From positions 1-36,655 of the forward strand of contig CANEWU010000007.1 of the NCBI GenBank assembly GCA_947442825.1: a DNA stretch of 36,655 nucleotides. Direction: 5' to 3'. The position numbers were made by a program, and so were the translations under genes. This document shows, in pieces, positions 26,834-35,708 of this stretch; the stretch's first letter is position 1, and every line of letters begins with the position of its first letter. The notes beneath the pieces are model-generated. The model was not told where the DNA came from. It made no database searches and saw only the letters and a program-made list of their open reading frames with translations. The DNA is from Synechococcaceae cyanobacterium (GTDB lineage: Bacteria; Cyanobacteriota; Cyanobacteriia; PCC-6307; Cyanobiaceae).

Positions 26834-28531
26834 ATGGCCCAGACCCCCGACCAGCGCCTTCCGAATGGGGCTGCTGACCGCGAGCGGCGGGTGGCTGCCA
26901 TCGACATCGGCACCAATTCCACCCATCTGCTGATCGCGGCCGTTGATCCGGCGTTGCACAGCTTCCGGGTGCTGCTGGCGGAGAAAGCCACCACCCGGCT
27001 GGGGGAGATGGATCCCGAAAGTGGGGCGATCACCGCCGAAGCCCTCGAGCGAGGCTTCCAGACCCTGCGCCGCTTCCGTGACCTCGCGGACAGCCATGGG
27101 GTCGAGCAGATCGTCACTGGGGCCACCAGCGCCGCCCGCGAGGCGCCCAACGGCCGGGAGTTCCTGCTCACCCTGCAGGAGCGCCTCGGCCTGGAGGTCG
27201 ACCTGATCAGCGGCCCGGAGGAGGCGCGCCTGATCTATCTCGGCGTGCTCTCCGCCATGCCCCTGGGGGAGACGCCCCACACGATCCTCGACATCGGCGG
27301 CGGATCCACCGAGCTGATCCTGGCGGATGGCCGCGACGGCCGGGCCTTCACCAGCACCCGCATCGGCGCGGTGCGGCTGCAGCGGGAGTTCTGCCAGGAG
27401 GATCCCCTACCGGTCGCCCGGCGCAGCTTCCTGGAGGCCTACATCCGCGGCGCCCTGGACCCAGCGGTCTCGGAGGTGCGTCGCGGCTTGGGAAGCGGCG
27501 AGCGGCCGCTGCTGGTGGCCACCAGCGGCACCGCCATGAGCCTGGCGGCCCTGGCGGCCGCGGAGGATTCCCGGCCGCCCCTGAAGGTGAACGGCTATCG
27601 GCTCAGCCGGGAGCGCCTCGATGCCCTGGTGGATCGCCTGCTGACGATGTCGCTGGAGCAGCGCCGCGCCCTGCCCGCCCTCAACGATCGCCGGGCCGAA
27701 ATCATCGTGCCGGGGGCCCTCATCCTGCAGACGGCGATGGCCATGCTCCGGGCTGATGAGCTTGTGGTCTGCGACCGGGCGCTGCGGGAGGGACTGATCG
27801 TCGATTGGATGCTGCGCAACGACCTTCTGGGGGATCGCTTTGCCTTCCAGAGCACGATCCGCGAGCGGGCGGTGCTGCACCTGGCACGTACCTACGGCGT
27901 GGATCCCGACCGGGCCGGCCGCGTGGCTGGCTATGCCCTCAGCCTCTACGACCAGAGCCGGGGTCTGCTCCATGAGGACGGTGGCGAGGGCCGGCGGCTG
28001 CTCTGGGCCGCCGCCCAGCTGCATGCCTGCGGCAAGTTCATCAACATCGGCGCCTATCACAAACACACCTGGTACCTGATCCACCATGGCGAACTGCTCG
28101 GCCATTCCCAGGTCGAGCACCTGATGGTGGCGGCTATCGCCCGCTACCACCGCCGCAGCCTGCCGAAGAAGCGCCACGAGTCGTGGCAGTTGATCGAGGG
28201 GCGTGAGCAGCGGCGCCTCGTGCAGTCGATGGCCCTGCTGCTGCGGCTGGCCGCCGCCCTCGATCGACGGCCGGCCGCCCTGATCGAGTCTCTGCGGGTG
28301 CATCAGGAGGGCTCGTCCGGCCGGCCCACCGGCCTGGCGATTGAGTTGCTGCCCACGGCTTCTGCGGCGGGCGAGCCACCGGTGGATCTGAGCCTGGAGC
28401 GCTGGAGCCTGGGCGGCTGCGCCGAGCTGGTGCTGGAACTGACCGGGCTGACCCTCAAGGTGCCGGGGTTGGTGACGGATCCATGGCCGGAGCCGATGGT
28501 GCCACGAAGTCCTGCCAGTCCACCTCACTGA
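26834..28531 (+). CDS. ppx: Exopolyphosphatase (Ppx/GppA family)
   Basis: A 565-residue enzyme that releases phosphate from polyphosphate chains. The N-terminal actin-like ATPase half has AAIDIGTNSTHLLIAAVD (phosphate-binding loop), then TSAAREAPNG and DIGGGSTELIL. The second half (about 310-515) is an HD-like helical domain: AQLHACGKFINIGAYHKHTWYLIHHGEL contains the conserved His/Asp-type cluster common in Ppx. The length is slightly greater than the usual 500-550 residues, the extra coming from the C-terminal tail, which overlaps the convergent RodZ-like gene by 77 bases (28455-28531). That tail is Pro/Ser-rich. The start ATG follows a 105-base divergent gap with ubiA. Confidence 0.95.
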   Translation: MAQTPDQRLPNGAADRERRVAAIDIGTNSTHLLIAAVDPALHSFRVLLAEKATTRLGEMDPESGAITAEALERGFQTLRRFRDLADSHGVEQIVTGATSAAREAPNGREFLLTLQERLGLEVDLISGPEEARLIYLGVLSAMPLGETPHTILDIGGGSTELILADGRDGRAFTSTRIGAVRLQREFCQEDPLPVARRSFLEAYIRGALDPAVSEVRRGLGSGERPLLVATSGTAMSLAALAAAEDSRPPLKVNGYRLSRERLDALVDRLLTMSLEQRRALPALNDRRAEIIVPGALILQTAMAMLRADELVVCDRALREGLIVDWMLRNDLLGDRFAFQSTIRERAVLHLARTYGVDPDRAGRVAGYALSLYDQSRGLLHEDGGEGRRLLWAAAQLHACGKFINIGAYHKHTWYLIHHGELLGHSQVEHLMVAAIARYHRRSLPKKRHESWQLIEGREQRRLVQSMALLLRLAAALDRRPAALIESLRVHQEGSSGRPTGLAIELLPTASAAGEPPVDLSLERWSLGGCAELVLELTGLTLKVPGLVTDPWPEPMVPRSPASPPH

Positions 28532-29264
28532 TCGTGCCGAGTTGGCGGGACGCGCCGCCGCCGACGCTGGCCGTTACCAGATCGGGCCGTCCGGCCAGCA
28601 CCCGCAGCCCCTTGCCGAGCCGGAAGCGTGCCTCCTTCTCCAGCAGGCCGCTGTAGAGAACCTGGCCTTCGACATCGCGCACTTCCACCCAGCTCGGCTC
28701 CTTGCTGCGCAACAGCAGCACGCCCGGACTGCCGGCCGCAGTGGCCCCCCCGCCCGCCGGCCGCCCGGCACCGGCGTTGCGGGCGGCCGGCGGGGACGGG
28801 TTCCATTGGGGGGGCCAGTGGCGGATCCCCTGGGCCACCACGAGGCCGAGCAGCAGGGTGAGGCCGGCGATGGCGGCCGCCAGGCCCCAGCTGGAGGGCG
28901 GCGACAGGTCGGGATCCTCGGGGGGCGGGGCCATCGGCACGGCGGCGGGTGCCTGGCTCTCCATCAGCCGGCTGTGGCGCAGGTTGTCCACCTGCTCGCT
29001 CACATCGACCCCTAGGGCCTGGGCCACCCGTTTCGCCTGGGCGATGACGAACACCGGTTCGTGCAGATGCAGGCGGTCGCCGCTTTCCAGGGCGATCAGC
29101 TGCTCAGGCGCCAGATGCAGGCGATCAGCCAGCTCGGCCACTCCGATCCCTCGCCCCTCCCGTGCCCGGCGCAGGCGCTGGCCCAGGTCCTTCAGCTCGG
29201 GGATCCCCTGCAAGGGAGGCGGCGATCCGGGGTTGGGGGGAGTGTCGGGCGAAGAGTCAGACAC
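28455..29264 (-). CDS. RodZ-like protein: HTH domain, single membrane span, C-terminal DUF4115-like domain
   Basis: A 269-residue protein. Residues about 27-90 form a helix-turn-helix of the HTH_25/RodZ type (LGQRLRRAREGRGIGVAELA, then LHLAPEQLIALESGD). A single span lies at about 126-146, and a Pro/Gly/Ala linker of about 35 residues leads to a beta domain at about 180-250 (VLLLRSKEPSWVEVRD, then FRLGKGLRVLAG), matching DUF4115. RodZ links MreB to cell-shape control, but in cyanobacteria the role is inferred. The start is GTG at 29264. The linker is encoded by a perfect 15-bp inverted repeat, and the 3' end overlaps ppx. Confidence 0.85.
   Translation of the reverse strand: MSDSSPDTPPNPGSPPPLQGIPELKDLGQRLRRAREGRGIGVAELADRLHLAPEQLIALESGDRLHLHEPVFVIAQAKRVAQALGVDVSEQVDNLRHSRLMESQAPAAVPMAPPPEDPDLSPPSSWGLAAAIAGLTLLLGLVVAQGIRHWPPQWNPSPPAARNAGAGRPAGGGATAAGSPGVLLLRSKEPSWVEVRDVEGQVLYSGLLEKEARFRLGKGLRVLAGRPDLVTASVGGGASRQLGTISEVDWQDFVAPSAPAMDPSPTPAP
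28753..28794. repeat. Perfect 15-bp inverted repeat inside the RodZ-like gene
   Basis: The arms 28753-28767 and 28780-28794 are exact complements consisting entirely of G and C, around a 12-base loop (28768-28779). It lies in the low-complexity linker between the membrane span and the C-terminal domain. As RNA it would form a very stable hairpin within the coding sequence. Confidence 0.85.
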
Positions 29265-29420
29265 CGGGCCAAGGCGTAATCTTGCGCCGTCAGTATGGCG
29301 ATGCGGGGGAGCCTCGTCGAGCTGGATTACCCCTTCTGCGTCTTGTGTCGCAGGATTTGCGTTGTTTGCAGGTAAAATTTTCCAGCTACCTCGACGGACG
29401 TAAGGGAAGTTTGGGAATAA

Positions 29421-29492
<72 letters not shown>

Positions 29493-29531
29493 GCAGACCG
29501 GCTCCCCAGTGGAGAGGGTTGCGTTGAGGCC

Positions 29532-29537
29532 ATCATA
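29532..29537 (-). promoter_or_regulatory. Candidate -10 element for tRNA-Val
   Basis: TATGAT on the minus strand matches TATAAT at five of six bases. It lies 40 bases upstream of the tRNA 5' end, implying a leader of about 33 bases. No -35 match is evident at 17 bases' spacing. Confidence 0.35.
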
Positions 29538-29614
29538 AACCACCACTGATCCCCCCTCGCCCGGCGTGGGGAGGGGCCATCGGTCAGCATGGGGCTTGCC
29601 ATCCCCTTTTCCCG

Positions 29615-31093
29615 GTGCCGCAGTCAGGCCCCGCCGCGTCCCCCCCGCCCGCCGCCGCAGAAGCCGCAGAGATCTCCCACGCCATCCCGCAGGAGATCCC
29701 GCAGACCGACGTGCTGGTCGTCGGGGGTGGCGTCTGCGGCACCGCCCTGCTGTTTGTTCTGGCCCGCTACACCGACCTCGGCCGGCTGACGCTTGTGGAG
29801 CGCTATGGACAGCTGGCACAGGTCAATTCCAAGGCCACCAGCAACAGCCAGACGATCCACTGCGGCGACATCGAGACCAACTACACCCTGGAGAAGGCGC
29901 TGGCGGTGAAGCGCACCGCCGAGATGATTGGCCGCTATGCCGGGCTGCTTTCCCCCCAGGAGGCCGCTCGCTGTGTGTTCCATACCCCAAAGATGGTGCT
30001 GGGCGTGGGGGAGCGGGAGTGCAGCTTCCTGCGGGAGCGTTTCGTGCGCTTTTCCCCCCATTTCCCGGCGATGCAGCTGCTCGATGCCCAGGCGATTGCC
30101 GAGTGGGAGCCAGCGGTGGCGCTGCGGGACGGGCAGCCCCGGCCGGAGGAGATCGTGGCCCTCGGTATCCGTGATGCCGCCACGGCGGTGGACTACGAAG
30201 AGCTATCCGCCTCCTTCGTAGCGCAGGCCCGTACCGCCTTGGCGGACAGCGAGCGCGAGCTGGATCTCCGCCTCGGTACCACGGTCACGGCGATCCGGCC
30301 GGAGGGGCCGGATCCCCTCGCGCCAACTGCCTTCCTGGTGGAGCTGGAGGGTCCCGGGGGCCCGAGCCAGGTGCGCGCCCGCCAGGTGGTCGTCAACGCC
30401 GGCGCCCGCAGCCTGCTGATGGCCCAGCGGCTGGGCTTCGGGCTGCACTATTCGTGTCTGCCTGTGGCCGGCAGCTTCTATTTCACTCCCGCCTGCCTCA
30501 ACGGCAAGGTTTACACCGTGCAGAACGATCGCCTGCCGTTCGCTGCGCTGCACGGCGATCCGGATGTGCGAGTGCCTGGCCAGACCCGCTTCGGCCCCAC
30601 CGCCCTGTTGCTGCCCCGGCTGGAGCGCTACGTGGCGGCATCCTTCTGGGAATTCCTGAAGGTGCTGCGGCTCGATGGCGCCGTGCTGGCGGTGTTGTGG
30701 CAATTGTTTGGGGTGGCCGATATCCGCAACTACATCCTGCGCAACATTTTCTACGAGGTGCCCTGGTTGCGGCGGCGCCTGTTCCTTGCCGATGTGCGCA
30801 AGATCGTTCCCGGATTGCGGTTGGAGGATCTGCGCTTCGCTGAAGGTTTCGGTGGCGTCCGCCCCCAGCTCATCGACAAGCGGGCCCGCCGCCTGATGCT
30901 CGGCGAGGTGAGCATCCCGGCCGTGGCCGGGCTTGTTTTCCACGTCACCCCTTCGCCCGGTGGCACCTGCTGTCTGGGAATCGCGGAGCAGGACGCCGCC
31001 GCCATTGCTGATCGCCTCGGCTGCCGCTTCGATCGCCAGCGGCTGGAGCAGGAGCTTCACGAGCTTCCTGCGGCCCCTCCTTCCGCGCCCTAG
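29615..31093 (+). CDS. mqo: Malate:quinone oxidoreductase-like FAD-dependent dehydrogenase
   Basis: A 492-residue flavoprotein matching Mqo, which oxidises malate to oxaloacetate and passes electrons to membrane quinone. The FAD-binding motif is VVGGGVCGTAL (about 35-45), after a 30-residue Pro/Ala-rich tail. Later blocks follow the Mqo pattern: QVNSKATSNSQTIHCGDIETNY (residues 69-90), TAVDYEELSASFV, and the C-terminal FHVTPSPGGTCCLG with Cys-Cys. The start is GTG at 29615; the ATG at 29589 is out of frame. It is a peripheral membrane enzyme, and in this window its electrons could enter the plastoquinone pool used by the b6f genes. The exact substrate is inferred; some relatives act on lactate or other 2-hydroxy acids. 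Confidence 0.82.
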   Translation: MPQSGPAASPPPAAAEAAEISHAIPQEIPQTDVLVVGGGVCGTALLFVLARYTDLGRLTLVERYGQLAQVNSKATSNSQTIHCGDIETNYTLEKALAVKRTAEMIGRYAGLLSPQEAARCVFHTPKMVLGVGERECSFLRERFVRFSPHFPAMQLLDAQAIAEWEPAVALRDGQPRPEEIVALGIRDAATAVDYEELSASFVAQARTALADSERELDLRLGTTVTAIRPEGPDPLAPTAFLVELEGPGGPSQVRARQVVVNAGARSLLMAQRLGFGLHYSCLPVAGSFYFTPACLNGKVYTVQNDRLPFAALHGDPDVRVPGQTRFGPTALLLPRLERYVAASFWEFLKVLRLDGAVLAVLWQLFGVADIRNYILRNIFYEVPWLRRRLFLADVRKIVPGLRLEDLRFAEGFGGVRPQLIDKRARRLMLGEVSIPAVAGLVFHVTPSPGGTCCLGIAEQDAAAIADRLGCRFDRQRLEQELHELPAAPPSAP

Positions 31094-31207
31094 GCTCCGC
31101 CGCCCAGCCGAAACAGGCCCCTACCAGGCTCAGGCCCAGGGAAATCGAGACCAGGGCAAGCGCCCGCGGACGCGGCGACCAGCGGACAGCAACCCCCACC
31201 CCCCCGA

Positions 31208-31213
31208 TACGAT
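31208..31213 (+). promoter_or_regulatory. Candidate -10 element for the GT61 gene
   Basis: TACGAT matches TATAAT at four of six bases and lies 35 bases before the start at 31249, in the 155-base gap after mqo. The same hexamer is the candidate ctaC box. No -35 box is visible. Confidence 0.3.
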
Positions 31214-31248
31214 TCGAGCGCCCGCCCTCTCCGCCCCTCCCGCCGCGG

Positions 31249-32391
31249 ATGGATCATCGCCCCCCTCTCGATCCCGAGCCGGGGCTGGCCGGGCGCTGTG
31301 GCATCGGGCCGCCGCTGACGCTGCAGACGGTCGGCCGGCCCGATGGACCGGCGACGCACCAGCCGGGGTGCCATCGGCAGGAGCTGGGGCCGGCCTTGCT
31401 CCTGCCCGGTGGTCAGGGCCTGATCGATCCGGAGGGTCGGCTCCTGGAGGCCACCTGCCTGCGGCGGGGGGGCGATCTGGAGCGCTTCCCCTTCCCCCAA
31501 CCGGAGTGGATCGCTCGCTCGGAGCTGGCGTCGTTGTCGTCGTCGGCAGTGCCTGTGTCGACGCTGGTGTTTCTTCCCTATGTGGAGTTCGAGCATTTCG
31601 GCCATTGGCTCACCGAAACTGCCGCCTGGCTCGGCCCCCTGCTGGATCCCGGCCTCGATTGGCTCGCCGCCGCCGGTGACCAGGCGGTGCTGATGGTCTC
31701 CGCCCAGGCGGCCCCCGCCTTGGCCGAGTTGGAGAGCCTGCTGCCGGCTGCCCCGCGACGGTGGCGCAGCAGCAGCTCGCTGGAGACGCCGCTGCGGGCC
31801 GAGCGGGTGCTGATGCCTGTGCCGTCGATGCGCAATGGCCACAGCATCCAGGCCGAACACCCGCGCCATCTGCGCTTGCTGGTGGAACGGCGGCTCGGGC
31901 CCGCGGTGCGGCTGCCCCCGCCGATCGCCGGGGAGCCCGATGGCAGCCGCCTCTATCTCAGCCGCTCCCGCCTGGATTCCTCCTGTCGGATGATTCTGGG
32001 GGAGGAGGCCCTGGAGCAGGAGCTGCGGCGGCGGGGCTGGCGGATCGCCTGGCCCGAAACCCAGCCCCTGGCCGAACAGCTCCAGCAGCTTCGCTACGCC
32101 TCGGTGGTTGCCGGTCCCAGGGGCAGTGCTCTGCACCTGTTGCTGTATTTCGGCCGCTCGCTGGCCGGGCGTTCGGTCATCACCTTGTCCGCAGCAGAGG
32201 TGAGCCCCAGCAGCACCTATCACCTGCAGGCGAGCCTCCAGGGTCTGCGCTGGCTGGCTTTCGGTTGTCTGCGCGCCGATCCCCATGGAGTCAAGCCCCG
32301 CAATGTGGAGTGCGACATGGTGATGCTGGAGGAGCCGGCGCAGCTGGCCGATCGTCTCGACCGGCTGGCGGACGAGCTGGATCAGCCCTAA
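31249..32391 (+). CDS. Glycosyltransferase family 61 protein (DUF563)
   Basis: A 380-residue protein of the GT61 type, which adds sugars to surface glycans. Family blocks are EFEHFGHWLTE (about 113-123), where the H-F-G-H-W-L pattern is typical, RLYLSRSRL (about 250), and the C-terminal VVAGPRGSALHLLLYF, which corresponds to the donor-site Gly-x-x-Gly-Ser-Ala. The acceptor and donor are not readable from sequence. The gene stands apart from other polysaccharide genes and is followed tail to tail by cobM, the two stops sharing bases (CTAA). Its ATG is 155 bases after the mqo stop. A signal peptide or membrane span is not evident. Confidence 0.85.
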   Translation: MDHRPPLDPEPGLAGRCGIGPPLTLQTVGRPDGPATHQPGCHRQELGPALLLPGGQGLIDPEGRLLEATCLRRGGDLERFPFPQPEWIARSELASLSSSAVPVSTLVFLPYVEFEHFGHWLTETAAWLGPLLDPGLDWLAAAGDQAVLMVSAQAAPALAELESLLPAAPRRWRSSSSLETPLRAERVLMPVPSMRNGHSIQAEHPRHLRLLVERRLGPAVRLPPPIAGEPDGSRLYLSRSRLDSSCRMILGEEALEQELRRRGWRIAWPETQPLAEQLQQLRYASVVAGPRGSALHLLLYFGRSLAGRSVITLSAAEVSPSSTYHLQASLQGLRWLAFGCLRADPHGVKPRNVECDMVMLEEPAQLADRLDRLADELDQP

Positions 32392-33152
32392 GCCCCGCCC
32401 CGGAACAGGTGGTGATGGCTGGCGGAGTACAGGCGGGAGCGGGCATCGCCCGGCGGCCGCAGGGCCGGACTGACGACGTACAGGGTGGTGCGGATCAGCT
32501 CGCGCTCGCGGCTGACCCGTGCCATCTCCGCCAGGGGCACCACCGTCAGCCATTGGTCGGGCCAGCTCACCCGATAGCCGATCGCCACGGGGGTGTCGGC
32601 GGGGTAGTGGCGCAGCAGCTCTTCCTGCACCTCCTCCACGTGGCGGGCGCTGAGATAGAGGCAGAGAGAGGCCCGCAGCGCCGCCAGGTGGGCCAGCGAT
32701 TCGCGCTCGGGAGTGCCGGTGCGGCCGCCGGCGCGGCTGAGCACAATCGTCTGCACCAGGCCCGGGATCGTGAGCTCGGCACCGAGGGCGGCCGCCGTGG
32801 CCTGGTAGGCGCTGAGCCCGGGGATCACCTCCACCTCCAGCCCGGCGTCGGCCAGGCGGCACACCTGCTCCTGGAGGGCGCCGTAGAGGCAGGGATCCCC
32901 ATCATGGAGCCGAACCACCCGGCGGCCCGCCTGCGCCCTCTCGATCACCACCGCCATCACCTCCTCGAGGGTGAGGGTGCTGGTGCGCAGGCTTTCGCAG
33001 CCGCTGGGCGCCAGGGCGGCGATGTGGGGGTTGATGAGGGAGTCGGTCCACACCAGCACCTCCGCCTGCTCGATCGCCCGGGCTGCCCGCAGGGTCAACA
33101 GGTCGGGGGCGCCGGGGCCCGCCCCCACGATCTGCACGGGGAACGACGTCAT
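32388..33152 (-). CDS. cobM: Precorrin-4 C11-methyltransferase
   Basis: CobM/CbiF transfers a methyl group from SAM to C11 of (cobalt-)precorrin-4 in corrin ring synthesis. The 254-residue protein has the tetrapyrrole methylase fold: [12 protein letters not shown] (9-20) as the first SAM loop, DGDPCLYGA at the active site, [17 protein letters not shown], and [11 protein letters not shown] near the end. The ATG at 33152 overlaps the lgt stop (ATGA), so it is the last gene of petC-petA-lgt-cobM. An upstream in-frame start exists at 33203 but would add a Pro-rich non-conserved stretch. It matches the CobT-like gene in giving this cell a cobamide pathway; picocyanobacteria make pseudocobalamin. 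Confidence 0.95.
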   Translation of the reverse strand: MTSFPVQIVGAGPGAPDLLTLRAARAIEQAEVLVWTDSLINPHIAALAPSGCESLRTSTLTLEEVMAVVIERAQAGRRVVRLHDGDPCLYGALQEQVCRLADAGLEVEVIPGLSAYQATAAALGAELTIPGLVQTIVLSRAGGRTGTPERESLAHLAALRASLCLYLSARHVEEVQEELLRHYPADTPVAIGYRVSWPDQWLTVVPLAEMARVSRERELIRTTLYVVSPALRPPGDARSRLYSASHHHLFRGGA

Positions 33153-34006
33153 GCGCCCACCCCGCTGGGGTCTGGGAGGGGGCGGCGGCGGGAGTAGAGC
33201 CACCAGAGGCCCACGGCGCCGAGGGCGATCAGCAGCAGGCTCACCAGCTGCGCCATCCGCAGGCCCCCCTCACAGAAGGGGGGGGAGGCGAACAGGCAGA
33301 GGGGATCAAGGCGCAGGGCTTCGATCCACACCCGGCCCGTGCTGTACGCCATCAGGTAGACACAGCTCAGCGCTCCGGCCGGCAGGCTCAGGCGGCCGCG
33401 GCTGGCTTGGTGGAAGAGCACCAGCAGCAGGGCAAAGACTCCCAGATTCCAGAGGGATTCGTAGAGGAAGGTGGGGTGGAAGGTGGTCTGCTCGAGAAAG
33501 GGGGCAGGGCGATTGGGGGGAGGGATGGTGAGCTTCCAGGGGAGATCTGTGGGCAGTCCGAAGGCTTCGGAATTAAAGAAGTTGCCCCAGCGACCGATGG
33601 CCTGACCCAGGGCCACAGCCGGCACCAGTACATCAAGCAGTGGCCAGAAGGCCTGGCGCCGCAAACGGCAGAACAGCACCAGGGCCAGGGAGCCGCCCAG
33701 CAGGGCTCCATGGATGGCGATGCCGCCGCGCCAGATGGCGAACACATCCAGCCAGCGGCCGCGGTATTGCTGCCATTCGAGCAGCACGTAATAAAGGCGT
33801 GCACCGATAACGGCCCCTAGCACCAGGACCGGCAGCAGATCGGTGATCAGGGCGGGGTCGATGCCCCGACGCCGACCGAGGCGGGTGGCCAGGCCCAGGC
33901 CCGTGAGCACGGCGATGGCGATCAGCAGGCCGTACCAACGCAGGGAGAAAGGCCCCAGCTGGAAGAGCAGGGGCCCCGGGGAGGTGAAGACGGCCAGGGA
34001 GGCCAT
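33149..34006 (-). CDS. lgt: Prolipoprotein diacylglyceryl transferase
   Basis: Lgt transfers diacylglycerol from phosphatidylglycerol to the lipobox cysteine of prolipoproteins, the first step of lipoprotein maturation. The 285-residue protein has about seven spans and the signature [13 protein letters not shown] (138-150) with the essential Arg139 and Asn142. His99-Gly100 lies in the conserved [12 protein letters not shown]. Family segments [16 protein letters not shown] and [13 protein letters not shown] are also present. It starts 26 bases after petA and overlaps cobM (ATGA), so it belongs to the petC-petA transcription unit. A possible substrate is the lipoprotein at 2245-3327. Confidence 0.97.
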   Translation of the reverse strand: MASLAVFTSPGPLLFQLGPFSLRWYGLLIAIAVLTGLGLATRLGRRRGIDPALITDLLPVLVLGAVIGARLYYVLLEWQQYRGRWLDVFAIWRGGIAIHGALLGGSLALVLFCRLRRQAFWPLLDVLVPAVALGQAIGRWGNFFNSEAFGLPTDLPWKLTIPPPNRPAPFLEQTTFHPTFLYESLWNLGVFALLLVLFHQASRGRLSLPAGALSCVYLMAYSTGRVWIEALRLDPLCLFASPPFCEGGLRMAQLVSLLLIALGAVGLWWLYSRRRPLPDPSGVGA

Positions 34007-34032
34007 AACGGGGGGAACGGCTGGCAGCTGGC

Positions 34033-34989
34033 TCAGACGCCCTCCGCGGCCTGCACCTTCTCCACCTGACGCTTCTTGAGCACCAGCATGATCTGGGCGA
34101 GGGCCGCGGCGGCGAAGAAGGCGAGCATCCCGTAGATGCGAACCGGATTCTGGAGCACAACTTCGGCATCAATCTGGCCGAAGCCCCCCACGTTCGGGTC
34201 GCTGGTGAGTGCAGCACCGGCCTCCACCGCCTCGCCCACCTTCACGGTGAGGGTGGGGCCTGCGGGGATCGTTTCGCTGGTGGTGGTGCCGTCGGCGGCC
34301 TGGATCTCCACCACCGAGGCACCGTTCTCACCGGAGCTGATGGTGCTGATGCGGCCCGCCACAGGCGTGGAGAAGACGTTGTTGTTGGTCTTGACGCCTT
34401 CGGGGGTCACCTGGCCGCGGCCGCGGTTGCCGCCCACGTGCAGCTGGTACTTACCGAAGTGGATGCTGCTGTCCTGAGAAGGATCGGGAGAAAGGATCGG
34501 GAAGACGATCTCCTGGTGCTGGTCCCCAGGAAGGGGGCCCACCAGCAGGATGTTGGGCTGATCGTCGCTGTACTGCGTGTAGTAGATGCCCTGGGTCTCC
34601 TCCTTCAGCTCCTCGCTCAGGCGCTCCGGCGGCGCCAGGCGGAAGCCCTCGGGCAGCATCACCACCGCGCCCACGTTCAGTCCGGTGGGGCTGCCATCGC
34701 CAGAGGGCTGCTGCACGGACGTGTCGTAGGGAACCTCCACCACCGCCTTGAACACCGTGTCGGGGAAGACGGCCTGGGGAATTTCCACCCGGGTGGCTTT
34801 CTTGGCCAGGTGGCAGTTTGCGCAGACGATCTTGCCCGTGGCTTCCCGCGGGCTGGCGTAGTTCTGCTGGGCCCAGAAGGGGTAGGCCCAGCTGGGGGTG
34901 GCTCCGGCCAGAAGAATGCCTAGGCAGAGGCTGGCGGCGAGGACGGCGCGGAGAGGAAGGCCGGTGAGGGTGGAGAAAAGGCGACGCAT
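34033..34989 (-). CDS. petA: Cytochrome f, subunit of the b6f complex
   Basis: Cytochrome f carries electrons from the Rieske protein to plastocyanin or cytochrome c6. The 318-residue precursor has a signal peptide of about 35 residues ending TPSWA; the mature protein begins at Tyr36, whose amino group is the axial heme ligand. The covalent heme site is CANCH (56-60). The large luminal domain includes the [10 protein letters not shown] region, and a single C-terminal span (about 284-304) is followed by a short stromal tail with LKKRQVEKV. The ATG at 34989 is preferred because the frame is open upstream only as non-conserved coding overlap with petC. It follows petC by 59 bases. Confidence 0.98.
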   Translation of the reverse strand: MRRLFSTLTGLPLRAVLAASLCLGILLAGATPSWAYPFWAQQNYASPREATGKIVCANCHLAKKATRVEIPQAVFPDTVFKAVVEVPYDTSVQQPSGDGSPTGLNVGAVVMLPEGFRLAPPERLSEELKEETQGIYYTQYSDDQPNILLVGPLPGDQHQEIVFPILSPDPSQDSSIHFGKYQLHVGGNRGRGQVTPEGVKTNNNVFSTPVAGRISTISSGENGASVVEIQAADGTTTSETIPAGPTLTVKVGEAVEAGAALTSDPNVGGFGQIDAEVVLQNPVRIYGMLAFFAAAALAQIMLVLKKRQVEKVQAAEGV

Positions 34990-35048
34990 GGTCGGGACGT
35001 GGGCGACGGGGGGGCGGGCGACGGAGGCGGGAGCGGTGTACTGCGGGA

Positions 35049-35597
35049 TCAGGCCCACCAGGCCTTCTCCCCCGTGCGGAAATCGGTCTCGGTCCAGGGG
35101 GTGAGGAACACGTTGTCGTTTTCGACCGACACGTGGGCCAGGGCCAGGGAAAGGGGGGCGGGACCGCGCACCACCTTGCCGGCGGCGTCGTACTGGCTGC
35201 CGTGGCAGGGGCACATGAACTTGTTGGCGGCGGTGTTCCAGGGCACCACGCAGCCCAGGTGGGTGCAGATGGCGTTGATGCCATAGGCGCCGATCGACTC
35301 CGGACCATCCACCAGCAGATAGGTGGGATCGCCCTTGAGGCCCTGCACCAGGGCGTAGTCGCCCTCCTTGTGCTTGGCGAGCCAACCGCTGGCCGTAACG
35401 GCGTTGCCCAGCTCGTCCTTGGCGCTGGTGCCCCCGCCACTGCCGGCGGCCTTGGGGGGAATGAAGTAGTTCACAACCGGGTAGAGCGCACCGAGGGCGA
35501 CGCCGGTGACGGAGCCGAAGGTGAGCAGGTTCATGAACTGGCGCCGACCCATTCCGGGCACATCACCGCTCGCGGAGCCTGCAGGGATCTGGGTCAT
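35049..35597 (-). CDS. petC: Rieske iron-sulfur protein of the b6f complex
   Basis: PetC transfers electrons from plastoquinol to cytochrome f. The 182-residue protein has the two cluster-binding motifs: CTHLGC (Cys111, His113, Cys116) and CPCHGS (Cys129, Cys131, His132). The disulfide-forming Cys residues 116 and 131 are present. The N-terminus has a twin-arginine pair (GRRQFMNLL, residues 17-25) and one transmembrane helix at about 26-46, typical of Tat-dependent signal anchors; tatC lies about 0.6 kb away. A Gly-rich hinge (SGGGTS) follows the helix. The ATG at 35597 is 59 bases upstream of the petA gap, and a CATAAT box lies 50 bases before it. Confidence 0.98.
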   Translation of the reverse strand: MTQIPAGSASGDVPGMGRRQFMNLLTFGSVTGVALGALYPVVNYFIPPKAAGSGGGTSAKDELGNAVTASGWLAKHKEGDYALVQGLKGDPTYLLVDGPESIGAYGINAICTHLGCVVPWNTAANKFMCPCHGSQYDAAGKVVRGPAPLSLALAHVSVENDNVFLTPWTETDFRTGEKAWWA

Positions 35598-35646
35598 GGA
35601 GAACTTCCGGGATTCCGGGCCGGGGTGCCGGGCCGACGTGGCGCCC

Positions 35647-35652
35647 ATTATG
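35647..35652 (-). promoter_or_regulatory. Candidate -10 element for petC-petA-lgt-cobM
   Basis: CATAAT on the minus strand differs from TATAAT by one base and would give a leader of about 43 bases before the petC start. No -35 box is present at 17 bases' spacing. It is in the 111-base gap divergent from the DUF3067 gene. Confidence 0.45.
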
Positions 35653-35708
35653 AACCGTGCGGTTCCCGCGCCGTGCCGGCCTCGCGGCTTGCCCGCCCCG
35701 GCTGCAAC

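Noticed and set aside
29265-29420. AT-richer gap between the RodZ-like gene and tRNA-Val, including TAAAAT at 29373-29378
   Set aside because: It resembles a -10 box on the plus strand but has no properly spaced -35 and no plus-strand gene directly downstream; I cannot assign it.
30292-30314. 9-bp inverted repeat GATCCGGCC/GGCCGGATC with a 5-base loop
   Set aside because: It lies within mqo coding sequence in GC-rich DNA, and stems of this length are expected by chance; nothing links it to regulation.
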